From the NCBI RefSeq assembly GCF_019357415.1, contig NZ_CP048410.1, positions 2,327,001-2,391,000 on the forward strand: 64,000 nucleotides of DNA, in the 5' to 3' direction. The stretch comes from Gramella sp. MT6. Its GTDB lineage: Bacteria > Bacteroidota > Bacteroidia > Flavobacteriales > Flavobacteriaceae. A model generated the notes under the pieces. It was given only the letters and a program-made list of their open reading frames with translations. It did not search any database and had not been told where the DNA came from. A program made the position numbers and the translations under genes. Of this stretch, positions 55,493 to 64,000 are shown piece after piece (positions within the stretch are counted from its first letter, which is position 1; the number at the start of each line of letters is the position of its first letter).

Positions 55493-56269
55493 ATGAAACA
55501 AACCCTGAAAGTCATAAAAATAGGAGGAAAGCTAATTGAAAATGAAGCTTTCCTGAATTCCTTTCTGGAGGACTTTGTGCAACTGGAAGGTCCAAAGATC
55601 CTGGTTCATGGTGGTGGTAATAAAGCCACCGAGGTTGCGGGAAAACTTGGTTTTGAGACCAAAATGGTTGATGGTAGAAGGATCACAGATAAGGATTCGA
55701 TGGAAGTAATAACCATGGTTTATGGCGGACTATTAAATAAAAGTATCGTTGCTCACCTCCAGGCCAGGAAACAAAATGCGATCGGCCTATGTGGAGCAGA
55801 TGGAAAGGTTCTGATCTCAAAAAGGAGAGAGGTAAAGGAGATCGATTATGGTTTTGTTGGGGATGTAGAAAAAGTGAATTCAGATTTTATTAATTCAATT
55901 CTTGCTCTGGATATGGTACCGGTATTTTCGGCAATTTCATGTACGGCAGAAGGAGTTCTTTTAAATACTAACGGTGATTCAGTAGCTTCAGAAATTGCTG
56001 TCGGGATGAGTAATTCTTATGAAGTAAAGCTTTATTACTGTTCCGAGAAAAAAGGTGTTTTGACCGATATTGAAGATGAAGACTCGGTAATCCCGGAGCT
56101 GAATTCTGATAATTATAAGGAACTGGTTGCTTCAAAAGTGATTACAGACGGAATGTTGCCTAAACTTCATAATTGTTTTGAAGCTATTAATGAAGGAGTT
56201 TCTGCAGTAATTCTGGGAGATGCGGGATTATTGAAGAAGAATTCTATCCATACCAAAATTGTAAAATAA
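55493..56269 (+). CDS. argB: N-acylglutamate kinase
   Basis: Phosphorylates N-acetyl- or N-succinyl-glutamate. The 258-residue amino-acid-kinase protein shows IKIGGKLI (8-15), HGGGNKATEVAGKLG, GLCGADGK, and the ATP-site region NTNGDSVASEIAVGM. At 258 residues it lacks the N-terminal helix that makes Arg-inhibited kinases hexameric, so strong allosteric control by Arg is not expected (inference). TAATG overlap with argE. Confidence 0.93.
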   Translation: MKQTLKVIKIGGKLIENEAFLNSFLEDFVQLEGPKILVHGGGNKATEVAGKLGFETKMVDGRRITDKDSMEVITMVYGGLLNKSIVAHLQARKQNAIGLCGADGKVLISKRREVKEIDYGFVGDVEKVNSDFINSILALDMVPVFSAISCTAEGVLLNTNGDSVASEIAVGMSNSYEVKLYYCSEKKGVLTDIEDEDSVIPELNSDNYKELVASKVITDGMLPKLHNCFEAINEGVSAVILGDAGLLKKNSIHTKIVK

Positions 56270-57336
56270 TGCAGTTAGATCAACTTCAGCAAGAAGCAAT
56301 AGAATTACTCAAAAACCTGATCCAGACGCAGTCATTTTCCGGCGAGGAGGATAAAACAGCCGATCTTCTTGAGAATTGGTTCAAACAGCATGAAATTCCG
56401 CATAAGAGGTTTTTAAATAACGTTTGGGCCGTTAATGAACATTTTAACAAGGACAAGCCTACACTTTTGCTAAACTCTCACCACGACACGGTAAAACCGA
56501 ATTCGGCCTATACCAGAGATCCTTTCAAAGCAGAGATCGAAAATGGCAAATTATATGGATTAGGTAGTAACGATGCAGGCGGATGCCTTGTTTCGCTTTT
56601 AGCAACATTCACTTATTTGTATTCAGAAGAAAATCTAAGTCATAACATTCTGTTTGCGGGAACGGCGGAAGAAGAGATCAACGGTAAAAATGGGATCGCC
56701 GCGTTGCTTCCGGAAATCCCGAAAATCGATGTGGCTATAGTTGGTGAACCAACACTGATGAACCTCGCGGTTGCAGAAAAAGGCCTGGTGGTATTTGATG
56801 CCGTAGTGAAAGGAACTCCTTCGCATGCTGCGCATCCCAATAATGATAATTCGATCTATAAAACAGCCAAAGTTCTGGAGTGGTTTGAAAACTTTAAATT
56901 GGAAAAGGTTTCTAAAAACCTTGGAGAAGTAAAGGTGACCGTAACCCAGATCAATGCCGGGAGTCAGCATAATGTAGTTCCTGCAAAAACGCATCTGGTC
57001 ATCGATGTTAGGGTAAATGATAAATACAGCAATAAAGAGATCGAGCAGATCTTAAAAAATAAAGCTCCGGTTGACGAGATCAATGCCCGGAGTTTACGAT
57101 TAAATTCATCTTCAATTTCGTTGGATCACGAACTGGTTAAAGCTGGGATAGACCTGGGAATGGAAACTTATGGTTCGCCAACCTTGAGTGATCAGGCGAT
57201 GTTGAGTTGTGCTTCCTTGAAATTAGGACCTGGTGATTCCACCAGATCTCATTCGGCAGATGAATTTATTTATGTAAAGGAGATCGAAGAAGGAATTGAA
57301 AAGTATATAAAGCTGCTTGAAAAGGCGTTGAAGTAA
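56269..57336 (+). CDS. argE: N-acylcitrulline/acylornithine deacylase (M20 family)
   Basis: A 355-residue metallopeptidase-like enzyme that removes the acyl group. With ArgF' in the operon the expected substrate is N-acylcitrulline rather than acylornithine. Di-zinc ligands are visible in NSHHDTV (His near 75), GSNDAGG (Asp) and AEEEINGK (Glu pair), with the lid domain between ~165 and 280. The overlap with argB by one base shows coupling. Confidence 0.9.
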   Translation: MQLDQLQQEAIELLKNLIQTQSFSGEEDKTADLLENWFKQHEIPHKRFLNNVWAVNEHFNKDKPTLLLNSHHDTVKPNSAYTRDPFKAEIENGKLYGLGSNDAGGCLVSLLATFTYLYSEENLSHNILFAGTAEEEINGKNGIAALLPEIPKIDVAIVGEPTLMNLAVAEKGLVVFDAVVKGTPSHAAHPNNDNSIYKTAKVLEWFENFKLEKVSKNLGEVKVTVTQINAGSQHNVVPAKTHLVIDVRVNDKYSNKEIEQILKNKAPVDEINARSLRLNSSSISLDHELVKAGIDLGMETYGSPTLSDQAMLSCASLKLGPGDSTRSHSADEFIYVKEIEEGIEKYIKLLEKALK

Positions 57337-57354
57337 AAGTTGAATTAAACCTGA

Positions 57355-57391
57355 TGCACTGAGCCTGTCGAAGTGCGACAGGCTCAGTGCA
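57355..57391. repeat. Perfect inverted repeat (CACTGAGCCTGTCGAAGTG family)
   Basis: TGCACTGAGCCTGTCG and its complement form a perfect 16-bp stem with a 5-nt loop AAGTG. It resembles a palindromic repeat found widely in bacterial intergenic DNA. No U-run, so not a terminator. Confidence 0.8.
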
Positions 57392-57412
57392 ACAGCGTTA
57401 AAAGGAACAATG

Positions 57413-57470
57413 CGTCAAGCTGAACTTGTTTCAGCTTCTCATGAGATCCTGAAACGAGTTCAGGATGACG
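57413..57470. repeat. Dispersed palindromic repeat, copy 5
   Basis: Full-length 58-bp element in copy 1 orientation, in the argE-argH gap next to the unrelated repeat at 57355-57391. Confidence 0.8.
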
Positions 57471-57489
57471 AAATATTAAATATGATAAT

Positions 57490-58767
57490 ATGAAACTCTG
57501 GGATAAAGGTATTTCAATAGACAAACAGATTGAAAAATTCACTATTGGAAATGACCGTGAACTGGATATGCATCTGGCCGAATATGATATTCAGGCTTCC
57601 AAGGCACATGCTAAGATGCTGGGAAAGGTTGATATTTTGACTGAACAGGAGGTAGAATTACTTCTTGCTGAACTTGATATCCTGAAGGATCAGCTGGAAA
57701 AAGGACAATTTGAGATCGAAGAGGATTTTGAAGATGTTCATTCAAAGATAGAATTCGAACTCACCAAAAAACTCGGAGATACCGGTAAAAAGATCCACAC
57801 CGCCCGTTCGAGGAATGATCAGGTTCTGGTAGCACAGCAGTTATATTTTAAAGATAATCTACAGCAGATCACTTTAAAAACTAAAAAACTTATTGATGTA
57901 CTTTTGTGCCTGGCCGATGAACATAAGGAAGAGGTTCTTCCCGGATACACCCATCTGCAAGTAGCAATGCCATCTTCTTTCGGGTTGTGGTTTTCAGCTT
58001 ATGCTGAATTGCTTATTGATGATCTCTATTTACTGGAAGCTGGTTTGAAAATCGTGGATCAGAATCCTTTAGGTTCCGCAGCCGGTTATGGTTCATCATT
58101 TCCTATTGACAGGGAATTCACGACAAAAGAACTTGGCTTTTCAACCCAGAAGTTTAATGTGGTCGCGGCACAGATGAGCAGGGGAAAATGTGAGAGAACG
58201 GTAACTTCTAATATCGCGTCTCTGGCCAATACACTTTCCAGGTTTGCTATGGATATCTGTTTGTATATGAGTCAGAATTTTGATTTCATCACCTTTCCGG
58301 ATGAGCTTACCACAGGTTCCAGTATTATGCCGCATAAGAAGAATCCGGATGTTTTTGAACTTGTGAGGGGGAAATGCAATAAACTTCAGGCTATTGCCAA
58401 TGAAATGATCCTTATCACCAACAATCTGCCAAGTGGTTACCACAGGGATTTTCAACTTATTAAAGAGAATAGCATTTATGCAGTTGAAAATATGAAGGAG
58501 ATACTAGATGTTTTTACGCATTCTATCGCCCAGATCAAGGTGAAAAAAGTAGATCTTAAGGATGAGAAATATAAATACCTGTTTACAGTAGACAGTATTA
58601 ACGAACTGGTGATCAATGGAACATCATTCAGGGACGCATATAAGATAATAGGGGAGCAGGTTCAAAACGGATCCTATGAGGCTTCAGAAGGAATGAAACA
58701 TACACATTCAGGAAGCAAAGACAATCTTTCACTGAATATGATCAAAAACAAATTACAGCAGCTTTAA
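57490..58767 (+). CDS. argH: Argininosuccinate lyase
   Basis: Splits argininosuccinate into arginine and fumarate. The 425-residue fumarase-superfamily protein contains HTARSRNDQV (substrate His and Ser region), TLQ-type YTHLQVAMPSSFG, and the mobile catalytic-serine loop TTGSSIMPHKKNPD. The usual family length is ~460, so the C-terminal helices are slightly short. Last gene of the arg operon; convergent with leuB across a shared terminator. Confidence 0.94.
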   Translation: MKLWDKGISIDKQIEKFTIGNDRELDMHLAEYDIQASKAHAKMLGKVDILTEQEVELLLAELDILKDQLEKGQFEIEEDFEDVHSKIEFELTKKLGDTGKKIHTARSRNDQVLVAQQLYFKDNLQQITLKTKKLIDVLLCLADEHKEEVLPGYTHLQVAMPSSFGLWFSAYAELLIDDLYLLEAGLKIVDQNPLGSAAGYGSSFPIDREFTTKELGFSTQKFNVVAAQMSRGKCERTVTSNIASLANTLSRFAMDICLYMSQNFDFITFPDELTTGSSIMPHKKNPDVFELVRGKCNKLQAIANEMILITNNLPSGYHRDFQLIKENSIYAVENMKEILDVFTHSIAQIKVKKVDLKDEKYKYLFTVDSINELVINGTSFRDAYKIIGEQVQNGSYEASEGMKHTHSGSKDNLSLNMIKNKLQQL

Positions 58768-58771
58768 ATAG

Positions 58772-58812
58772 AATTGCCTCCTGAAGATAAAATCTAACAG
58801 GAGGCAGTTTTC
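58772..58812. terminator. Bidirectional terminator between argH and leuB
   Basis: TGCCTCCTG (58775-58783) pairs with CAGGAGGCA (58798-58806). T-run on the right for argH; A-rich left side is weaker for leuB. Confidence 0.8.
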
Positions 58813-58833
58813 TAAACAAACATGAACTAATCT

Positions 58834-59949
58834 TTATATTATAGTCATTTGACCAAGGTTGAGGTTTTCATTGTTAACTATATGACCTTCGGTATCGCTG
58901 ATCACACTTTCCAGAAAATCTCCAACCCTTTCAGTTGAATAATGATTGTCTTTATTGATATCTATAGTACAAACATTCAACTTTATACTTAATTCTACGG
59001 CCATTCTTACCGTTTCAGCTTCTTTCTTAAGACCTAAATGATCCAGCATCATCGCTGCGGAAAGTACCGAAGCAACCGGATTGGCGATTCCCTTACCTGC
59101 AGCCTGAGGATACGAGCCGTGAATTGGCTCAAAAAGAGCATTTTCAGTACCAACAGAAGCAGATTCAAGCAATCCAATACTTCCACCAATAACACTCGCC
59201 TCATCTGAAATAATGTCTCCGAACATATTTTCGGTAAGGATCACATCAAACTGTTTTGGATTCAGGATCATTTGCATTGCGGCATTGTCCACGAATAAAT
59301 AATCGACCTTTACTCCAGGATAATCTTTAGCGATCTCGGTCACCGTTTTTCTCCATAAACGAGAAGTTTCAAGAACATTTGCTTTATCGATTAGTGTTAA
59401 TTTTTTCCGCCTATCTTCAGCAGCCTTAAAAGCCAGGTGAGCAATTCGTTCTATTTCTTCTACGGAATAGGTACAAAGATCTGAAGCACATCTGCCATCT
59501 TCAGACGTACTCTTTTCTCCAAAATATATTCCACCGGTGAGTTCCCGGAAGATGACCATATCTGCACCTTCAATATTTTCAGGTTTTAAGGGAGATTTAT
59601 GGATAAGGCTCTTATAGGCTCTAACCGGCCTGATGTTAGCGAAAAGTCCAAGTTCCTTTCTAAGTTTAAGCAATCCCTGTTCCGGTCTTATTTTTGCCGA
59701 GGGATCATTATCATACTTAGGATCACCAATTGCCCCAAATAGCACAGCGTCAGATTTTTTACATAGTTCGAGTGTGGTTTCTGGCAACGGATCCCCCAAT
59801 AAATCTATTGCAACAGCACCCACTTCAGCTTCTTCAAAAATGAACTCATGATCAAATCTATCTGCAACAGCCTTCAGCACTTTCACTGACTGCTGTGTTA
59901 TTTCAGGACCAACCCCGTCTCCGGGAAGTACAGCTATATTGAATTTCAT
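58834..59949 (-). CDS. leuB: 3-isopropylmalate dehydrogenase
   Basis: Oxidatively decarboxylates 3-isopropylmalate with NAD in leucine synthesis. The 371-residue protein has [10 protein letters not shown] at 8-17, the substrate arginines near [13 protein letters not shown] and [10 protein letters not shown], and the metal-binding Asp in [17 protein letters not shown]. The NAD signature [18 protein letters not shown] follows. Last gene of leuACDB; its start overlaps leuD by 4 nt (ATGA). Confidence 0.95.
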   Translation of the reverse strand: MKFNIAVLPGDGVGPEITQQSVKVLKAVADRFDHEFIFEEAEVGAVAIDLLGDPLPETTLELCKKSDAVLFGAIGDPKYDNDPSAKIRPEQGLLKLRKELGLFANIRPVRAYKSLIHKSPLKPENIEGADMVIFRELTGGIYFGEKSTSEDGRCASDLCTYSVEEIERIAHLAFKAAEDRRKKLTLIDKANVLETSRLWRKTVTEIAKDYPGVKVDYLFVDNAAMQMILNPKQFDVILTENMFGDIISDEASVIGGSIGLLESASVGTENALFEPIHGSYPQAAGKGIANPVASVLSAAMMLDHLGLKKEAETVRMAVELSIKLNVCTIDINKDNHYSTERVGDFLESVISDTEGHIVNNENLNLGQMTII

Positions 59950-60575
59950 ATTTTTTCAGTTTGTAGGGTTTGTTGCGGTTCTGTCTGTCCGCTTCGTTTA
60001 TTTTCAAATTTTTTAATGGCTTCCAGTTTACTCGTTAAAAAGTCGATATCGTCATAACCATTGATCAGACAGGTTTTTTTATAAGGGTCTATATCAAAAT
60101 GTTCAGATTCTCCTGAGCTTTGAATACTTATCTTTTGTTCTTCTAAATCAATGACCACCTTTTCCTCGGCTTCTTTTTCTACAGCGGTGAATAATTTATG
60201 AAGAAAGTCAGGGCTTACCTGTACCGGTAATAATCCATTATTTAAGGCATTTCCTTTAAATATATCTGCAAAATAGCTGGATACCACCGCTTTGAAACCG
60301 TATGCTTTTATAGCCCAGGCAGCATGTTCACGGCTGGAGCCACAACCAAAATTATTCCCAGCAAGTAGAATGGAGCCAGAATATTTATCCTGATTCAGCA
60401 CAAAATCTTCATTTGGCTCTCCTGTTTTATCAAAGCGCCAGTCGCGGAAAAGATTCTCTCCGAAACCTTCCTTATCTGTTGCTTTTAGAAAACGGGCCGG
60501 AATGATCTGGTCAGTATCTACATTCTCAGCATCCAACGGCACGACCGTATCTGTTAATTTTATAAACTTTTCCAT
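59946..60575 (-). CDS. leuD: 3-isopropylmalate dehydratase, small subunit
   Basis: The swivelling small subunit of isopropylmalate isomerase. The 209-residue protein carries [12 protein letters not shown] (19-30) and the [13 protein letters not shown] substrate loop, then the [19 protein letters not shown] segment. It begins directly after the leuC stop, with no spacer, and overlaps leuB. Confidence 0.94.
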   Translation of the reverse strand: MEKFIKLTDTVVPLDAENVDTDQIIPARFLKATDKEGFGENLFRDWRFDKTGEPNEDFVLNQDKYSGSILLAGNNFGCGSSREHAAWAIKAYGFKAVVSSYFADIFKGNALNNGLLPVQVSPDFLHKLFTAVEKEAEEKVVIDLEEQKISIQSSGESEHFDIDPYKKTCLINGYDDIDFLTSKLEAIKKFENKRSGQTEPQQTLQTEKI

Positions 60576-61958
60576 TTAGTTCAATGTTTGAGTATAATCT
60601 GAAATTTTACCTGAAATTGCGGTTGCAGCAGCAGTTAGCGGGCTGGCCAGAATTGTTCTGGAACCGGGCCCCTGTCTGCCTTCAAAATTTCTATTACTTG
60701 TAGAGACACAATATTCTCCCTCAGGTATTTTATCATCATTCATAGCTAAACATGCTGAACATCCCGGCTGTCTCAAGGTAAAACCGGCATCTTCAAAAAC
60801 TTTATCGAGGCCTTCTTTTTTGATCTGTTCTGCAACCTGACGGCTACCCGGCACGATCAAAGCGTTCACATTTTCAGCTTTCTTCTTTCCTTTGATATAA
60901 GAGGCAGCAACCCTGAAATCCTCAATTCTGGAGTTAGTACAACTACCAATGAAAATATAATTTATCGGCTTCTCCAATAAGGTTTCGCCCGGCTTAAAAT
61001 TCATATAAGCAAGAGCCTTTGCATCACTTTTATTTCCTTCCACCGGAATAGATCCTGTAAGCTTGATCCCCATTCCCGGATTTGTTCCGTAGGTGATCAT
61101 AGGTTCAATATCTTCGGCTTCAAAGGAATACTCCTGATCGAATTCTGCATCAGCATCGGTTTTCAATGTTTCCCAATGAGCTTTCATTTTTTCAAACTCA
61201 GCTCCTTTTGGAGCGAATTCCCGTCCTTCCACATAATCTATAGTAGTCTGGTCTGGAGCAATCAATCCGCCGCGAGCACCCATTTCAATGCTCATGTTGC
61301 AAACGGTCATTCGCCCTTCCATAGACATCTCCTCGAATACATTTCCTGCATACTCGCAGAAATATCCTGTACCTGAATTTGTTCCAAGCTTGCTGATGAT
61401 ATAAAGGATGACATCTTTTGGAAGAACTCCGTTTTTCAGTTTTCCATTGACGTTCACCCGAAGCTTCTTAGGCTTTTCCACGAGTAAACACTGGCTGGCA
61501 AACACCTGGGTCACCTGGCTGGTTCCAATTCCGAATGCAATTGTTCCAAAGGCTCCATGAGTAGAAGTGTGGCTATCCCCGCAAACTATGGTCATACCCG
61601 GTTGAGTAATACCAAGCTCGGGAGCCATCACGTGAACAATGCCATTATAAGGATGCCCTAAACCGTAAAGAGTAATATTGTTCTCCTCGCAATTCTGGCT
61701 AAGTTCCTTCAACTGTTTTCTGGACAAAAGATCCTTCACCGGAAGGTGCTGGTCTTTTGTAGGTGTATTATGATCGGCTGTAGCAACGATCTGGTCCGGA
61801 CGAAAAACCGGAATATCTCTTTCCTTTAATTCATTAAAAGCCTGTGGGCTGGTCACTTCATGTATCAGATGTTTATCGATATATAAAATGTCCGGCCCAT
61901 TAGGTATGCTTTCCACAATATGGGAGTCCCATATTTTGTCAAATAAAGTTTTCTTCAT
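60576..61958 (-). CDS. leuC: 3-isopropylmalate dehydratase, large subunit
   Basis: Aconitase-family subunit carrying the 4Fe-4S cluster. The 460-residue protein has [14 protein letters not shown], the cluster cysteines in [11 protein letters not shown] and CSACLAMN, and the family C-terminus [10 protein letters not shown] start it at the ATG of [11 protein letters not shown], 6 nt after leuA. A TTG two codons upstream is possible but unneeded. Confidence 0.95.
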   Translation of the reverse strand: MKKTLFDKIWDSHIVESIPNGPDILYIDKHLIHEVTSPQAFNELKERDIPVFRPDQIVATADHNTPTKDQHLPVKDLLSRKQLKELSQNCEENNITLYGLGHPYNGIVHVMAPELGITQPGMTIVCGDSHTSTHGAFGTIAFGIGTSQVTQVFASQCLLVEKPKKLRVNVNGKLKNGVLPKDVILYIISKLGTNSGTGYFCEYAGNVFEEMSMEGRMTVCNMSIEMGARGGLIAPDQTTIDYVEGREFAPKGAEFEKMKAHWETLKTDADAEFDQEYSFEAEDIEPMITYGTNPGMGIKLTGSIPVEGNKSDAKALAYMNFKPGETLLEKPINYIFIGSCTNSRIEDFRVAASYIKGKKKAENVNALIVPGSRQVAEQIKKEGLDKVFEDAGFTLRQPGCSACLAMNDDKIPEGEYCVSTSNRNFEGRQGPGSRTILASPLTAAATAISGKISDYTQTLN

Positions 61959-61964
61959 AATCAA

Positions 61965-63137
61965 TTAAGCAATTGCTCTTGAACTTTTTTTGAAAATGTC
62001 CATGATAGTATGAATATCATGATCTGCCACTTCTTTCTTAGCATCGGCGAAATTCAGGAATTCATGATACACATGATCTAATTCAAGTTTGGTAAGATCG
62101 TATCCCATTTTCTTCGCTTTGTAGGCTAAAGCAGCTCTTCCGCTGCGGGCAGTTAAAACAATAGCCGACTCGGTGACCCCGACATCGGCTGGATTTATAA
62201 TTTCGTATGTTTCTCTGTTCTTGATGACGCCATCCTGGTGAATACCTGAGCTATGTGCAAAGGCATTCGCACCGACGATTGCCTTGTTCGGCTGGACGTA
62301 CATTCCCATTTCTCTGGAGACCATTTTACTGGTATCATACAACAATTGCGGATTGATATCCGTATTCAATTGTAAATATGGATGTTGTCTCAAGATCATG
62401 ACGACCTCTTCTAAGGCTGTATTCCCGGCACGTTCTCCAATACCATTGATGGTACATTCGATCTGTCTCGCGCCATTTGTGATTCCCGCAATGGCATTAG
62501 CGGTAGCCAATCCAAGGTCATTATGGCAATGGCAGGAAATGATCACATTTTCGATGCCGATCACATTTTCCTTTAAATATTTGATCTTTTTCCCATATTC
62601 TTCAGGAAGACAATATCCGGTTGTATCCGGAATATTCAATACGGTAGCGCCATTTCTCACCGCTTCTGAACACACTTTTGCAAGGAATTCGTTCTCGGTT
62701 CTTCCGGCATCTTCGGCATAAAACTCAACATCATCAACGAAAGTTTTGGCAAAGGCAACGGCCTCACCAGCTCTTTCAATGATCTCCGGTCTGGTAGATT
62801 TGAATTTATATTTAATATGAGAATCGGAAGTTCCAATTCCTGTATGTATTCTTGGTTTACGGGCAAATTTAAGCGCTTCGGCAGCAACTCTAATGTCATT
62901 CTTAACAGCACGGGTCAGTCCACATACAGTTGCATTCTTAACGAGTTTCGAAATCTCGTTTACCGATTGAAAATCACCAGGACTTGAAACAGGAAAACCG
63001 GCTTCTATCACATCCACGCCCAGTTCATCCAGTCGCGCAGCAATTTTTAATTTTTGTTCAGTATTCAGTTTGCAGCCGGGGACTTGTTCTCCGTCCCTCA
63101 ATGTAGTGTCAAAAATTTCTACCTTTTCAGTACGCAT
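61965..63137 (-). CDS. leuA: 2-isopropylmalate synthase, short form without regulatory domain
   Basis: Condenses 2-ketoisovalerate with acetyl-CoA, the first leucine-specific step. The 390-residue protein has the DRE-TIM barrel signature [12 protein letters not shown] (10-21), the metal-binding [13 protein letters not shown] and the [14 protein letters not shown] motif, then a short helical subdomain (HSSGIHQDG). It stops where the C-terminal leucine-binding LeuA dimerisation domain of the ~520-residue enzymes would begin. First gene of the leftward leu operon. Its operon position excludes homocitrate synthase in practice. Confidence 0.92.
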   Translation of the reverse strand: MRTEKVEIFDTTLRDGEQVPGCKLNTEQKLKIAARLDELGVDVIEAGFPVSSPGDFQSVNEISKLVKNATVCGLTRAVKNDIRVAAEALKFARKPRIHTGIGTSDSHIKYKFKSTRPEIIERAGEAVAFAKTFVDDVEFYAEDAGRTENEFLAKVCSEAVRNGATVLNIPDTTGYCLPEEYGKKIKYLKENVIGIENVIISCHCHNDLGLATANAIAGITNGARQIECTINGIGERAGNTALEEVVMILRQHPYLQLNTDINPQLLYDTSKMVSREMGMYVQPNKAIVGANAFAHSSGIHQDGVIKNRETYEIINPADVGVTESAIVLTARSGRAALAYKAKKMGYDLTKLELDHVYHEFLNFADAKKEVADHDIHTIMDIFKKSSRAIA

Positions 63138-63244
63138 ATGAGATTTATTTTACTTTATCTTTATCTAAAGTATCGGAATAAGAATGCTTCGCCCACCCGG
63201 CAATGAAAAGCGTTACGATACTAAAGAAGGATAATTAGCCTCGT

Positions 63245-63266
63245 AAACCCTTGTTTTGTAGGGTTT
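63245..63266. repeat. Inverted repeat in the leuA divergent spacer
   Basis: AAACCC / GGGTTT with a 10-nt centre lies ~110 nt upstream of leuA and ~20 nt upstream of the rightward gene. Operator or hairpin; function unknown. Confidence 0.35.
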
Positions 63267-63285
63267 TGCAAAATATTGATTTACA

Positions 63286-64000
63286 ATGACCAATGACTTA
63301 ACCGAAAACCTGTTTTCTTTAATAAAATCCCTTTCTGCTTCTGAAAAGAGACAGTTTTCTCTATATGTGGGTAGGGTTGGAGTGAATTCAGATTCTAAAT
63401 TTCTGAATTTATATAAGGTGATGTCCCGTCAAAAAAAATACGATGAAGCAGAAATTCTGAAAAGTACCAGTATAAGTAAGCTTCAGCTTTCTAACGTAAA
63501 AACACATCTTTATAAGCAACTTTTAATTTCTCTCCGGCTGAATCCTGCCCATCAAAGCATCCCGGTACAGATAAGGGAGCAACTTGACTTTGCCTATATT
63601 CTTTATCATAAAGGGCTTTATCAACAAAGTTTGAAATTACTTGATAAAGTGAAAAGTCTTGCCCTGAATTACGAGGAAAAGAATGTCGCTTATGAGATTC
63701 TCGAGTTGGAAAAAATCATAGAATCGCAGTATATCACCCGGAGTATGAACAACCGTGCCGAAACTTTGATCAAGCAAACCGAAGAATTGAACCGGCTTAA
63801 TCTCATCTCCAGTAAACTTTCAAATCTGTCTCTGGAACTGTATTCTATTTTTCTGAAAATGGGTTATTGCAGAACAGAGGAGGAAGCTCAGGATATCAAG
63901 GATTACTTCAGAAAAAAATTACCAAGATATGATTTTAAGGAACTTGGATTTAAGGAGAGATTATGGCTGTACAAAGCACATTTATGGTACAGTTTCCTAA
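63286..64000 (+). CDS. Unrecognised helical protein, 5' part (runs off the window)
   Basis: An ATG-initiated frame stays open for 238 codons to the window end (MTNDLTENLFSLIKSLSASE at the start). The residues are rich in Leu, Lys, Glu and Tyr, with helical-repeat character (LYHKGLYQQSLKLLDKVKSL) resembling TPR-like proteins. No signal peptide, membrane helix or catalytic motif is seen. It is divergent from leuA with a 148-nt spacer. I do not recognise the family. Confidence 0.75.
   Translation, partial: MTNDLTENLFSLIKSLSASEKRQFSLYVGRVGVNSDSKFLNLYKVMSRQKKYDEAEILKSTSISKLQLSNVKTHLYKQLLISLRLNPAHQSIPVQIREQLDFAYILYHKGLYQQSLKLLDKVKSLALNYEEKNVAYEILELEKIIESQYITRSMNNRAETLIKQTEELNRLNLISSKLSNLSLELYSIFLKMGYCRTEEEAQDIKDYFRKKLPRYDFKELGFKERLWLYKAHLWYSFL

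Noticed and set aside
63138..63285. Leu-rich leader peptide and attenuator before leuA
   Set aside because: The minus strand has no ATG-initiated ORF with Leu codons and no terminator in the spacer.

Overview
The window comes from a member of the Bacteroidota, most likely a marine Flavobacteriaceae close to Gramella/Christiangramia (inference). The grounds are a SusC/SusD-type polysaccharide utilisation locus, a type IX secretion sorting tail, -7 boxes of the TAnnTTTG type, a GNAT-nitrilase fusion, and an arginine pathway with the Bacteroidota-type ArgF'. I see no rRNA, tRNA, CRISPR array, insertion sequence or prophage.

Layout. 1-2061: 3' part of a GH-A clan glycoside hydrolase, convergent with nrdJ (B12-dependent ribonucleotide reductase). 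5.1-24.6 kb: an alpha-glucan (starch/maltodextrin) locus. susC-susD-susE, a T9SS-secreted GH13 amylase and a lipoprotein run leftward. A LacI-type regulator, MFS maltose transporter, beta-phosphoglucomutase, GH65 maltose phosphorylase and two more GH13 enzymes run rightward. 24.7-27.7 kb: pfkA, gapA and a BadF-type sugar kinase. A LacI-like operator in front of pfkA suggests lower glycolysis is tied to the same regulator. 27.8-30.6 kb: an orphan RsbRD-type histidine kinase and a YifB/ComM ATPase.

30.7-35.4 kb: a tightly overlapping operon of a DUF2891 lipoprotein, a divergent NRAMP-family transporter and the 5-oxoprolinase subunits pxpA, pxpB and pxpC. 35.7-40.4 kb: a duplicated signalling cassette with two paralogous small soluble proteins, three paralogous multi-span membrane proteins, one intact and one truncated histidine kinase, and a LuxR-type response regulator. 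This is the least explained part of the window. 40.5-42.0 kb: the GNAT-nitrilase fusion.

42.1-63.1 kb: branched-chain amino acid and arginine biosynthesis. ilvDBNCA follows an Ile-rich leader peptide and attenuator. The arg operon (GNAT-argG-argC-proC-argD-argF'-argB-argE-argH) follows two Arg-rich leader ORFs, and its gaps hold a dispersed palindromic repeat. leuACDB lies on the opposite strand, convergent with argH. The window ends inside an unrecognised rightward gene divergent from leuA.

Working together: surface GH13 enzymes and SusCDE capture alpha-glucan, periplasmic GH13 enzymes cut it, maltose is imported and phosphorolysed, beta-glucose-1-phosphate is isomerised and enters PfkA/GapA. 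The amino acid operons appear to be controlled separately by ribosome-mediated attenuation.
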